Shown one piece after another: positions 44,543 to 52,763 of a stretch of DNA of 64,000 nt. A model generated the notes under the pieces. That model was given only the letters and a program-made list of their open reading frames with translations. It was not told the origin of the DNA and ran no database searches. Numbering within the stretch: the stretch's first letter is position 1; each line of letters starts with the position of its first letter. Origin of the DNA: Clostridium sp. AM58-1XD (GTDB taxonomy: Bacteria; Bacillota; Clostridia; Lachnospirales; Lachnospiraceae); contig NZ_QSDR01000011.1 of the NCBI RefSeq assembly GCF_003464085.1, forward strand, positions 1 to 64,000, written 5' to 3'. The position numbers and the translations under genes were made by a program.

Positions 44543-45970
44543 TTGACAGCAGATTTAGTGATTAAAAATGGATTGGTTTGCACAGAGTGCGGTACGATCA
44601 GGGGAGGACTGGCAGTAAAAGACGGCATCATCGTATCCATAGGAGCAGACGTATCGCTTCCGGAGGGAACAGACGTATATGATGCGAAAGGAAATTTCAT
44701 TTTTCCAGGTATTATTGAGCCGCATTGTCATTTTGGCGTAAATAGGGAGTATTTTGACAGAGACATTTATACAGAGACGAGAACCGCGGCTCAGGGAGGT
44801 ATCACGACCGTATGCAGCACCACCAGCCAGAGCGGATTATCAATGAAAAAACGTCTGGAAGAGGCAAAGAAACCATTAACACAGGCATTTACAGACGTCC
44901 GTTACCATATTTCCCCCTTTACCGATGAAAATCTGGAAGAGATCCCCGGGATGCTGGAAGAAGGCGTCACCAGCTTTAAGTTTTTGCTGGCGTACCGTGG
45001 AGAAGGGGCGAGGGTACTGGATATCGATGAGCGGGGCATCGATTCCACCTATATTTACCGTGGATTTGAACAGATCGCAAAGGCAGGAAAACCGGCTTTG
45101 GCAATGCTGCACTGCGAAGATCCGGAGATCTTCGAATATACGGAGAAAAAGGTGCAGGCGGAGGGAATCCCGCCCTATCAAAACTATATTGACGCCATGA
45201 ACCGGTCAAGGCCGGCGATTGCGGAGGCAGTCGACCTGTGTAAGGCCGCGCTGATTGCGAAAGAATTACAGGTGCCCATTTATATGGTTCATGTGAGCGC
45301 AAAAGAAAGTGTGGACCTCATTCAGTATTTTAAGCAGAAGGGATGCGAAATCGTTGCCGAGACATGTCCTCATTACCTGTTATTTGCTGCAGAAGATCGG
45401 ATATGCATAGAAAATGAAGAGTGGACACGGTTTGCTAAAGTAAATCCCCCTATCCGGAACCGGGCAGACAGGGAACGGCTGTGGCAGGGCTTGAGAGAAG
45501 GAACCATTACTACAATCGGAACAGACCACACCCATTATGACTTGAACATGAAGAAAGACGGCTCCTTCTGGGAGATTCCTCCGGGAACGGGAGACGGGAT
45601 GAGTGCATCCCTGTCCATTATGCTGACAGAAGGAGTGAACAAAGGGAGGATTTCCATGGAAACTCTCAGAAAAGTAATGTCGGAAAACATTGCGAAAGCT
45701 ATGGGAATGTATCCTCAAAAGGGGGTATTAGCAGTAGGATCGGATGCGGACGTGACGATCATTGACCTGAACAAAGAGTGGACATTTACAAATAAATGCT
45801 GCGAAACTGCTCACAGGTACAGCCTTTATGAAGGGATGAAGATGAAGGGGGCGCCGGTGGCAACTTTCGTAAGGGGCAGTCTGGTGGCCGAGAATTTTCA
45901 AATCGTATCAGATACGCCAACAGGACGTTTTGTGGATTCCCATATTCCATGGAGGCCTGAAATAAAGTAG
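44543..45970 (+). CDS. Cyclic amidohydrolase (dihydropyrimidinase/allantoinase/hydantoinase family)
   Basis: 475 aa. The start is TTG 44543, seven bases after AGAAGGGATG. Metal centre: EPHCHF (His-x-His), the Lys expected to be carbamylated in SFKFLLAYRG, His in MLHCEDPE, His in MVHVSAKES and Asp in TIGTDHTHYD. Family members open cyclic ureides (hydantoins, dihydropyrimidines, allantoin) to N-carbamoyl acids. The next two genes encode isochorismatase-fold proteins, a fold that includes N-carbamoyl amidases, so a two-step ureide hydrolysis is suggested. What makes it odd is the association with a sugar PTS. Confidence 0.85.
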   Translation: MTADLVIKNGLVCTECGTIRGGLAVKDGIIVSIGADVSLPEGTDVYDAKGNFIFPGIIEPHCHFGVNREYFDRDIYTETRTAAQGGITTVCSTTSQSGLSMKKRLEEAKKPLTQAFTDVRYHISPFTDENLEEIPGMLEEGVTSFKFLLAYRGEGARVLDIDERGIDSTYIYRGFEQIAKAGKPALAMLHCEDPEIFEYTEKKVQAEGIPPYQNYIDAMNRSRPAIAEAVDLCKAALIAKELQVPIYMVHVSAKESVDLIQYFKQKGCEIVAETCPHYLLFAAEDRICIENEEWTRFAKVNPPIRNRADRERLWQGLREGTITTIGTDHTHYDLNMKKDGSFWEIPPGTGDGMSASLSIMLTEGVNKGRISMETLRKVMSENIAKAMGMYPQKGVLAVGSDADVTIIDLNKEWTFTNKCCETAHRYSLYEGMKMKGAPVATFVRGSLVAENFQIVSDTPTGRFVDSHIPWRPEIK

Positions 45971-45982
45971 GGGGTAGTAGAG

Positions 45983-46594
45983 ATGTCGGACAGAAAAAAG
46001 GCGTATCAGCAGGCGCTGATGGGAGGTCGGATGGGATTTGGGGCCCGTCCGGCCCTGGCAGTCATAGATTTCCAAAAAAAGTATACCCGCTGTGAAGATT
46101 ATGTTGCTCGAGCGGAAGTCGATCAGGTAAACAGGCTGATTGCGCTGGCAAGACGAACAGGCATGAAAGTGGTATTTATGAATCAGATGAGCACATGCAG
46201 AGGAACGGAGGACCAATTAGATGATCAGATTCACTATGAATTACAGGATACAGTCATTTACAAGCAGTGGCCTTCTATTTTTTTTGGAACGGGCCTGATA
46301 CAGGAGCTGATTAAAAATAAAATCGATACGATGATTTTATGCGGATATTCTGCCAGCGGCAGCATTTATGCCTCCGCCATGTACAGCACATTTTATGGTA
46401 TGAAAACGATTGTAGCAAAAGATACGGTCTGGGACCCCGACGATAAAAAGGGAAAGCTGTTCCTGTGGAATATAGAGCAGAAATTTGCGGACGTCATGTA
46501 TACTCATGAAATTCTGGAGCATTATGAGTCGGTGGCTCTGCCAAAGACAGAAAATGCAGTGGAAGGGGGTATGTTGTTTGAGACTGGTAAGTGA
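45983..46594 (+). CDS. Isochorismatase-fold protein lacking the catalytic cysteine
   Basis: 203 aa. The fold is clear and two of the three catalytic residues are present: Asp29 (ALAVIDFQKK) and Lys94 (VIYKQW). At the nucleophile position the sequence is GYSASGSIYASA, with Ser127 where active amidases (N-carbamoylsarcosine amidase, nicotinamidase, ureidoacrylate hydrolase) have Cys. The paralogue next door has Cys. It is thus either a catalytically weak or dead partner in a mixed complex, or uses Ser for another reaction. It starts 12 bases after the amidohydrolase gene. Confidence 0.85.
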   Translation: MSDRKKAYQQALMGGRMGFGARPALAVIDFQKKYTRCEDYVARAEVDQVNRLIALARRTGMKVVFMNQMSTCRGTEDQLDDQIHYELQDTVIYKQWPSIFFGTGLIQELIKNKIDTMILCGYSASGSIYASAMYSTFYGMKTIVAKDTVWDPDDKKGKLFLWNIEQKFADVMYTHEILEHYESVALPKTENAVEGGMLFETGK

Positions 46595-47242
46595 AGTAAC
46601 CAAGAATCGGATCTGATATTCGGCAGCCGCCCTGCCGTTGTAGTGATTGATTTCCAGAAGGGATTTACGCATGCAGGTTTTCCTGGAGGAAGCGATATGA
46701 GAGGGCCATGCAGATGCGCCAGAGCTGTCATCGATGCAGCAAGAGAAAAGGAAATCAAAATATTTTATGTCAGGATGGGATACCGCCGGGATGGGGTTGA
46801 CTTGCTGGAGTTTGGAAAAAAATGCACAGGCTTGAAACAATTGTATCCAGATACCTGGGAATTTGATATTGACGAAGACCTGGAGGTGACAGAGAACGAT
46901 ATTCTGATCCATAAGCATTGGTGTACCGCTTTTTTTGATACGCCGCTGGTTCAGATGCTTCATGGCCTTCAGATTGATACGGTAATATTTTGCGGGTGTT
47001 CAGTCGGCGGCTGCTTATATGCTTCAGCGATGGAAAGCAGCTGTTACGGCTTTCACACGGTGATTGTAAAGGAAGCGGTTGCAGACAGGAGCGAAGAAAT
47101 ATATGAAACATTTCTTGACGATCTGGGACAAAAATATGCAGATATCGAGACGATGGAGAGCGTAATTGAAAAAATAGGTAAATTGAATCAGATCCCCTAT
47201 CATATGCTGGACGAGATGAGGAACGAGCGCAATGAAAAATAG
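46578..47242 (+). CDS. Isochorismatase-fold cysteine amidase, probably frameshifted near its start
   Basis: The clear part runs from about 46622 (GSRPAVVVIDFQKGFTHAGF) to 47242, but no start codon fits in that frame. A TTG at 46578 has GGAAGGGGG eight bases before it and opens a frame (RLVSEVTKNRI) that joins if one base was lost between 46581 and 46620. Catalytic Asp (VIDFQ), Lys (ILIHKHW) and Cys (GCSVGGCLYASA) are all present, so this is the active member of the pair, likely hydrolysing an N-carbamoyl or amide bond. Its last codons and stop lie within a dispersed repeat. Confidence 0.78.
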
Positions 47243-47371
47243 TGACGCGCCGGAAAAGCGCGGAACTATTTGCTACGGCTTGACCGTAAGGTCAAGGCGG
47301 TTCCCGTGTGATTTTTATGGAGCGAGGAACGAGCGCAATAAAAAATAGTGACGCGCCGGAAAAGCGCGGAA
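47218..47371 (+). repeat. Dispersed repeat family B, two tandem copies
   Basis: A 48-base block (47218-47265) recurs at 47324-47371 with a single difference (G/A). The first copy continues as GGAACTATTTGCTACGGCTTGACC with hairpin CTTGACCGTAAGGTCAAG, as in the copy at 1821. The stop codon of the upstream amidase is inside the first copy, and the second ends 25 bases before the aldolase start. Confidence 0.9.
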
Positions 47372-47396
47372 TAAGAAAAACTTTTTGGAGGTAAAA

Positions 47397-48215
47397 ATGA
47401 AATTTCAGTTTCAAAATAATCAAATATGGAATACGATTCGCAGTGGAAAACCGGCGATCGGAACTCAATTATACACGATCTGCCCATCGATTGTAGAGAT
47501 TCTTGCCTATAATGACTGGGATTATGTAATGCTCGACATGGAACACACATTAATCAACAAGGAAACATTAGCTAATCTGGTACGTACTGCAGACGCGGCT
47601 GGGATTACAACATTGGTGCGTCCTCCACAGAATGATTTAGAATATTACATAAGATATATTTGTGAATCTGGCGCTCAGGGGATCATTGCCCCTCATATGA
47701 AATGCAGGGAAGATGTAAAAAGAATTCTGAATTGGATGCATTATCCGCCCAATGGCGAGATGGGGATGTGTCCGGCGAACCGGGCGGCAAGATATTGTTA
47801 CAGCAGTTGGAATGATTACGTAAAAGCAAACGATGACCTGATGCTCTGTGCATTAATTGAAGACGTGGAAGCAGCAGACAACATAGAGGAAATTTTAGCC
47901 GAACTGAAGCCCGGCAGAGATATTATCTGGTTTGGCCGGGGAGATTTTGCGATGTCTGTTTTGAAATTTCACCCGGAATTGGAAAATGACCTGGATTCAG
48001 GAATTATGAAGGAGTACCAGAAGAAGATTACCGAAGCTGCAATCAGGGCACACATTCCAGTTATGTCTATGCCGTATGGGTATTGTTCTGCTGAAAGTGC
48101 ACAGGAGCAGTTGGAAATAGGTTCCAAGATCGTCATGTGGAGCGTCGATCAGCTGGTTTTGTCTGATTATTTCGGCAAGGTTGCCTCTGATATAAAAGGA
48201 AAACAGCATTCGTAA
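47397..48215 (+). CDS. HpcH/HpaI-family aldolase
   Basis: 272 aa from ATG 47397 (TTGGAGG upstream). Active-site residues: DMEHT (His base), VRPPQND (Arg), ALIEDVEA (Glu metal ligand) and FGRGDFAMSV (Asp metal ligand). Members cleave 4-hydroxy-2-oxo acids or 2-keto-3-deoxy sugar acids to pyruvate or oxaloacetate and an aldehyde. It follows the amidase genes across the tandem repeats, so co-transcription is uncertain, but it fits as a final retro-aldol step in an acid-producing pathway. Confidence 0.88.
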   Translation: MKFQFQNNQIWNTIRSGKPAIGTQLYTICPSIVEILAYNDWDYVMLDMEHTLINKETLANLVRTADAAGITTLVRPPQNDLEYYIRYICESGAQGIIAPHMKCREDVKRILNWMHYPPNGEMGMCPANRAARYCYSSWNDYVKANDDLMLCALIEDVEAADNIEEILAELKPGRDIIWFGRGDFAMSVLKFHPELENDLDSGIMKEYQKKITEAAIRAHIPVMSMPYGYCSAESAQEQLEIGSKIVMWSVDQLVLSDYFGKVASDIKGKQHS

Positions 48216-48240
48216 AGGAAGCTCTTTACCAATCTTAAAC

Positions 48241-48750
48241 CGCCCGCTGGACAGGTGCGAGGCGGGGGCGATCCTTGCGGTCCTGTACTGGACGCAGAAC
48301 CGGAAGAAGGAAGCGGAAGCCGAGCTTATCGAAACGCTGGAGGTTTTGCAGCCCTATGGCTTTGTTCGGGTGGTTGCCGATGAGGGCGAGGACGTTGTTC
48401 CTGTCCTGAAACGCATCCTCTCAAAAGTGTGCGGCAAAGAATATACCGGCCCCCTTACCCGCGCCTATGTAAATGCCGTCATGCTGGCGGCGCACAGCTT
48501 CGGCGTCGGCCACAAGGGATACATGACGGAAGCAGGCGGGAAAACGGATAAGCCTGTCAAGCTTTCAAAGCAGCAGACGCTTATGCTCACACTGCTTGCT
48601 CAGGGCTACAAGAACGCGGAGATTTCGGAAATGACGGGCCTCAGCATTCCCACCATCAAATCCCATACGTCCCTTGCCTATAAAAAGCTGGGGGTGAACA
48701 GCTCAATGGATGCTGTACTGAAAGCAAAGGAGTTGGGGCTGATCAAGTAG
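48241..48750 (+). pseudogene. C-terminal remnant of a LuxR/MalT-type regulator
   Basis: The readable frame starts near 48241 without start codon or ribosome binding site (RPLDRCEAGAILAVLYW...). It shows the end of a helical repeat region (LQPYGFVRVVADEGEDVV, typical of MalT-like proteins) and a complete LuxR helix-turn-helix (LSKQQTLMLTLLAQGYKNAEISEMTGLSIPTIKSHTSLAYKKLG). Intact relatives are about 800-900 aa, so most of the gene is missing. Base composition is visibly more GC-rich than its neighbours, pointing to foreign origin followed by deletion. An internal ATG (48346) might still express the DNA-binding part. Confidence 0.78.
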
Positions 48751-49007
48751 GATACCGCCCTTTACCAACGTTTCCATTCGCTATAAATAAGCCGCTGTTT
48801 CTGTATGTATTTTGTGAGGATGCCCTCATCCTTTCCTACATACATCTGTTGAAAATTTGTTATATGCTCGACGTTTTTTTGTGATCCTGCAGCTATGGTT
48901 GACTTTTGTATCGCAAAAAATGATTTATCTCACACATTGCCGTTTCACATTGATGTTTGTGATATACTTACCACAAATATTCTCGAGATTAAAGGAGGAG
49001 ACGGTGT

Positions 49008-50702
49008 ATGAGAAAGTCTGATGTAAAATTGAAAGGTATCAAGCGTCTGGGGCCGAAGGCTGCAGCTTATGCGGCTGCAATCTGCCTCGCATCCAGCAGT
49101 GCTCCATTTCCGGCGTTAGCTGGGCAGAATAGTGAAGGTACAGAACAAGCCGGCGAAAACGAGGGAACAGAAGGAAGCGGAAGCACGGAAGAAGGCGGAA
49201 CGACGAACGAAGGCGAAAGTACGGAAGGAAGCGGAAGCACAGAAGAAGGCGGAAAGCCGGAAGGAAGCGGAAGCACGGAAGAAAGCGAAAGTACGGAAGG
49301 AAGCGGAAGCACGGAAGAAGGCGAAAGTACGGAAGAAGGCGGAAGCACGGAAGAAGGCGGAAACACGGAAGAAGGCAGTACGGAAGACGATGTGGAAGCA
49401 AATGAGGATGAAGTTGTTCAGGAAGAAAATAAGACAGAAGACGGCCTGACCGTTGACAGCGATAAGAAAGAGAAAGACGGGGAAGAGCCGGATGAAGTGG
49501 CGCAGGATATGATGCAGACTCCAATGCTTATGGCTGCTGTTTTAAACATAGAAGAACAAGAATACAGTATCATACCGCTGAAAAAGAGTGATGATAACGG
49601 CAGGATGGCGTATGAACTAGGAAGCAATTCGGGATTTGATGTATATGGTTATAATAATGGGAAAAAAGTCAGAAGCAGTTTGACCGGTTATAGTATTCAT
49701 ATAAAGATTGGAGAGGAGGAAAATAGTTCTTTATTCTCCAACAATGACGGCGAATACACATTTGAGAATCTGAAATTAACCATGAGAGCCAGTATCGTTG
49801 AGATTGATGATCTTTCCTATGTACGTGTTTTATACTATGTCGAAAATACTGGGGGCGAAGAGCTGCAGTTTTCAATATGTACCGATGCGGATACATCGGT
49901 CGGCACTGATGATCGTGCAACGGTAAAACGGACAGATAACGGAATCCTGATGCTGGGAAGAGAGGCGTGGTATGATCCAGAAGCTCCTTACGAAAATGCC
50001 TTTTCTGTCATTGACGATGAAGAAAGTGCTGCCCCTATAGACAGATGGTGGTATGGATATTACTCCGAACGGTATAGTAACTATTTTAAAGGAGAACTGC
50101 CGACAGAGGATCTGGATGATGGAACCGACAGCGGAATCGCAATTACATGGTCAGACAAGATCCTGGGAGCAGGAGAGTCGGAAGCCTACTCCATTTTGTT
50201 TGGAATCGGAAGTGTTGGGGATTATGGCGATGATGAACTGTTACCAGATGATGAACCATTGCCGGATGATGAACCATTGCCAGATCCGGAACCATTACCA
50301 GATCTTGTTCCAGAACCGGTAAAGCATGGCAGCGACAGCAACAGAGACCACGATGACACGGAATATTGGACAAAGGACGGCGATAAATGGACGTTTAATA
50401 ACGGTTCTTCTTATATCAGTGAATGGGGATATCTGTATTATAAGGGATCATACGACTGGTATTTCTTTGACGAAGACGGTTATGTTGAAACCGGCTGGTA
50501 TACGGACGGAGACGGAAATAAATATTATCTGAATCCGAATTCGGACGGCAGACAGGGAGCAATGTGTACCGGATGGGTTCAGATCGACGGAAGATGGTAT
50601 TATTTCAGCCAGGATACCGTGTCAGGGCGAGGGAAACTTATGACAGGAACAACTACCCCTGATGGATATACGGTGAATGAGAATGGTGAATGGACAGAGT
50701 AG
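49008..50702 (+). CDS. Secreted wall-binding protein with Glu/Gly/Ser/Thr repeats
   Basis: 564 aa. A signal peptide (about 1-38, ending PFPALA) is followed by a low-complexity region (about 50-130) of repeated EGSGSTEEGG and ESTEEGG units. An unrecognised beta-rich domain (about 185-400) and a PDDEPLPDDEPLPDPEPLPD linker precede C-terminal choline-binding-type wall repeats (YYKGSYDWYFFDEDGYVETGWYTDGDGNKYYLN, GWVQIDGRWYYF). It is probably held non-covalently on the cell surface; function unknown. ATG 49008 follows AAAGGAGGAG. It is convergent with the kinase operon. Confidence 0.82.
   Translation: MRKSDVKLKGIKRLGPKAAAYAAAICLASSSAPFPALAGQNSEGTEQAGENEGTEGSGSTEEGGTTNEGESTEGSGSTEEGGKPEGSGSTEESESTEGSGSTEEGESTEEGGSTEEGGNTEEGSTEDDVEANEDEVVQEENKTEDGLTVDSDKKEKDGEEPDEVAQDMMQTPMLMAAVLNIEEQEYSIIPLKKSDDNGRMAYELGSNSGFDVYGYNNGKKVRSSLTGYSIHIKIGEEENSSLFSNNDGEYTFENLKLTMRASIVEIDDLSYVRVLYYVENTGGEELQFSICTDADTSVGTDDRATVKRTDNGILMLGREAWYDPEAPYENAFSVIDDEESAAPIDRWWYGYYSERYSNYFKGELPTEDLDDGTDSGIAITWSDKILGAGESEAYSILFGIGSVGDYGDDELLPDDEPLPDDEPLPDPEPLPDLVPEPVKHGSDSNRDHDDTEYWTKDGDKWTFNNGSSYISEWGYLYYKGSYDWYFFDEDGYVETGWYTDGDGNKYYLNPNSDGRQGAMCTGWVQIDGRWYYFSQDTVSGRGKLMTGTTTPDGYTVNENGEWTE
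49165..49385 (+). repeat. Coding tandem repeat of about 24-30 bases
   Basis: Runs of GGAAGCGGAAGCACGGAAGA and GGCGAAAGTACGGAA alternate about eight times in frame in the wall-binding protein gene. Such perfect coding repeats change copy number by slippage or recombination. Confidence 0.88.
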
Positions 50703-50780
50703 ATTTCAAAAGGAATGTTTTTTGCCTTTACAGGAGGAGTTTGGACAAAGAGTACGATATCACTTAAGACACGTGTAAAA

Positions 50781-50822
50781 AACAGGCGGGAAAATCTTAA
50801 ACGTAAGGTTTTCCCGCCTGTT
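50781..50822. terminator. Bidirectional terminator between wall-binding protein and kinase genes
   Basis: AACAGGCGGGAAAATCTT (50781-50798) pairs with AAGGTTTTCCCGCCTGTT (50805-50822), with A-rich and T-rich flanks. Confidence 0.92.
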
Positions 50823-50866
50823 CTATATGGAAAATCAAGAATACAGAGTATATTAAGGTGAATCGG

Positions 50867-52735
50867 TCATATTTGATTCCATAATACAATAGAAACTTCA
50901 AATTCTTCTTTATCTGGATTCAGATAGAACTGCCCGCCGGTTTTTTCTACCAGACTTCGGACGCTGGAAAGACCGGTTCCCTTTCCTTCGTGTTTAGTGG
51001 AATAAATCTGGTCGCCTGATATGGAAAATTCGCCGTTCCAGCTGTTTTTTACTGTGAGAAGCAGATTTCCTTTAGAAATTTTAGAATAGACTTTAACGGT
51101 TCTCCATTCTTTTGGCAGCTTTTCAGAAGCATCAATAGCATTTTCCAGAAGATTACCAAACAGAACGCCGAGATTCCAGCCTTCCAGTTTCAGGTCAGAC
51201 GGCAGGGATACCTTTAAATCGACCGGGACATCCTTTTGGAAAGCCAGCTGCAGATAATAGTTCAGGACCGCGTTAGCGGCATGATTTTCGCAGAGCGTTG
51301 GGCGGACGGCTTGTTCTGTGCTTTCTTCGCATCCTTTTATATACCGTTCTAATTCATCATATTGATGCTGGTTGGAGAGCTCCATTATTGTATAGAGATG
51401 GTGGCGAAGATCATGACGCATCTGGCGTATTTCTTCAAAATTATCGGATATAATACGGTAATTTTCTTCCTGGAGAAGGAACTGTTTTTTCATCAGGCGC
51501 ATATTTTCAGTAAGTGCTGCACGCCCCGCATAGGCGCTGACCGTATCAAACCACAGGCCCCCGCCTAAAAGAAGGATAAAGACAAAGCCGGCATTTTCTG
51601 TCTGCCATCCAAAACGGACCGGTTCAAATACAGGAGCGACCGCCTGAAACAGGAGGGAGACGGCGAGGATACACAGCCCTGCCAGCAGCGGGCCATTCAT
51701 CGCCTCTCCATGTTCTCTGTTCAGCAGTGCGGTAATAATAAGCCAGCTGAAGAAAACCAGCTTATAGCTGTCAATGAAAGCAGAATAGATCAGCATTCTG
51801 GTTACTCCGCTGCCGGTTAACAAAGACGGAACCATAAATGAGAGAAGCGCCGCCGCTGCGCCGAATCCAAGCACAATCTGACGCCATCTGCCGCCAATTT
51901 TGCAAAGGCTGCAGTGAAGTGCGGCAATCATCAGAAGAAACAGGTAAAAGCTCACATCTTCAAAACGGTAAGTCCAGTATCCTGCTCCAAGCAGATGGAA
52001 GAGCGGATACATGACATGGAGGGAGAACAGGAGGCTTGTCAGAGCGAAGAGGATCATTCGATGACGTTCTTCTCCGGTTCTTAATCCAATCAAAAGATAC
52101 ATGATACCTATAGTGAATGATGATATGACCATAATACATGTGCGCAGCAATCGAAATGAGATTAAATCGGATACGGCTTTTGGTGTGCCAAAAGCGGGAG
52201 GATACACCATCCCGCTGTAGTAATGACTGTAATCGGAAGCTTGGACCACGATTTCAGTGCTGCCCGCAGCCTGGAAAGTAACGATACCAGTACGCACGGC
52301 CGGTTCGGCCCCTTTGTCGGATACATCGCCCAGATTGCTGACGAGTCTGCTGTCCACCCAGATACGGGAAGCCGTATAGATTTCAGGAAGTTCCAGTGCA
52401 TATTCTGCTGCTTCTTGAGGAAGCAGGATTTGAAGGCGGTACGTGGCGCAGCCATGAGGGGAGTTAGCCAGGCTTCCATTTTCAAAACCGCCATACTGTC
52501 CGAGAAAAATAAAATTAGGCTCAGATCCATCGAATTCGCCGGGGGCAATCAGTTCCTGAGGATAGAATTCCCATTCATATGCCAGAATAGAAAGCGGCTG
52601 AAAATCCTTTACTGAACTTAAATCCATAATGCCATTGTGTGCTCGTACGCCAGGAAAATTATATTTGTTATCGAACCTGTACTGGAGTATAAATAGGAGA
52701 GAAGCAAATAATACGGCACACAGCAGCCATATCAT
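50867..52735 (-). CDS. GHKL sensor histidine kinase with 7TM-type sensor
   Basis: 622 aa from ATG 52735. One membrane segment (about 1-20), then an extracellular beta-sandwich (about 35-190, like sensor domains of 7TMR-DISM proteins), seven membrane helices (about 195-400), a coiled-coil linker, the phospho-acceptor region QMRHDLRHHLYT and an ATPase domain with NLLENAIDASEK and GKGTGLSSVRSLVEKTGG. This is the AgrC/CitA-like GHKL class. The start is uncertain: AGGAGG lies about 30 bases upstream, and non-standard codons between (ATA) cannot be excluded. It is the last gene of the operon with the surface protein and LytTR regulator. Confidence 0.87.
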   Translation of the reverse strand: MIWLLCAVLFASLLFILQYRFDNKYNFPGVRAHNGIMDLSSVKDFQPLSILAYEWEFYPQELIAPGEFDGSEPNFIFLGQYGGFENGSLANSPHGCATYRLQILLPQEAAEYALELPEIYTASRIWVDSRLVSNLGDVSDKGAEPAVRTGIVTFQAAGSTEIVVQASDYSHYYSGMVYPPAFGTPKAVSDLISFRLLRTCIMVISSFTIGIMYLLIGLRTGEERHRMILFALTSLLFSLHVMYPLFHLLGAGYWTYRFEDVSFYLFLLMIAALHCSLCKIGGRWRQIVLGFGAAAALLSFMVPSLLTGSGVTRMLIYSAFIDSYKLVFFSWLIITALLNREHGEAMNGPLLAGLCILAVSLLFQAVAPVFEPVRFGWQTENAGFVFILLLGGGLWFDTVSAYAGRAALTENMRLMKKQFLLQEENYRIISDNFEEIRQMRHDLRHHLYTIMELSNQHQYDELERYIKGCEESTEQAVRPTLCENHAANAVLNYYLQLAFQKDVPVDLKVSLPSDLKLEGWNLGVLFGNLLENAIDASEKLPKEWRTVKVYSKISKGNLLLTVKNSWNGEFSISGDQIYSTKHEGKGTGLSSVRSLVEKTGGQFYLNPDKEEFEVSIVLWNQI

Positions 52736-52763
52736 ACGTTTCCAATAATAACTGATTATGATA

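Noticed and set aside
43785..46594. Formaldehyde fixation or creatinine/N-methylhydantoin pathway as the role of the island
   Set aside because: The HPS-like protein has lost a motif Asp, no hexulose-phosphate isomerase is adjacent, and N-methylhydantoin is opened by a different, ATP-dependent enzyme family; the PTS also does not fit.
49165..49385. CRISPR-like array
   Set aside because: Units are in frame, without unique spacers, and encode a Glu/Gly/Ser/Thr-rich protein segment.
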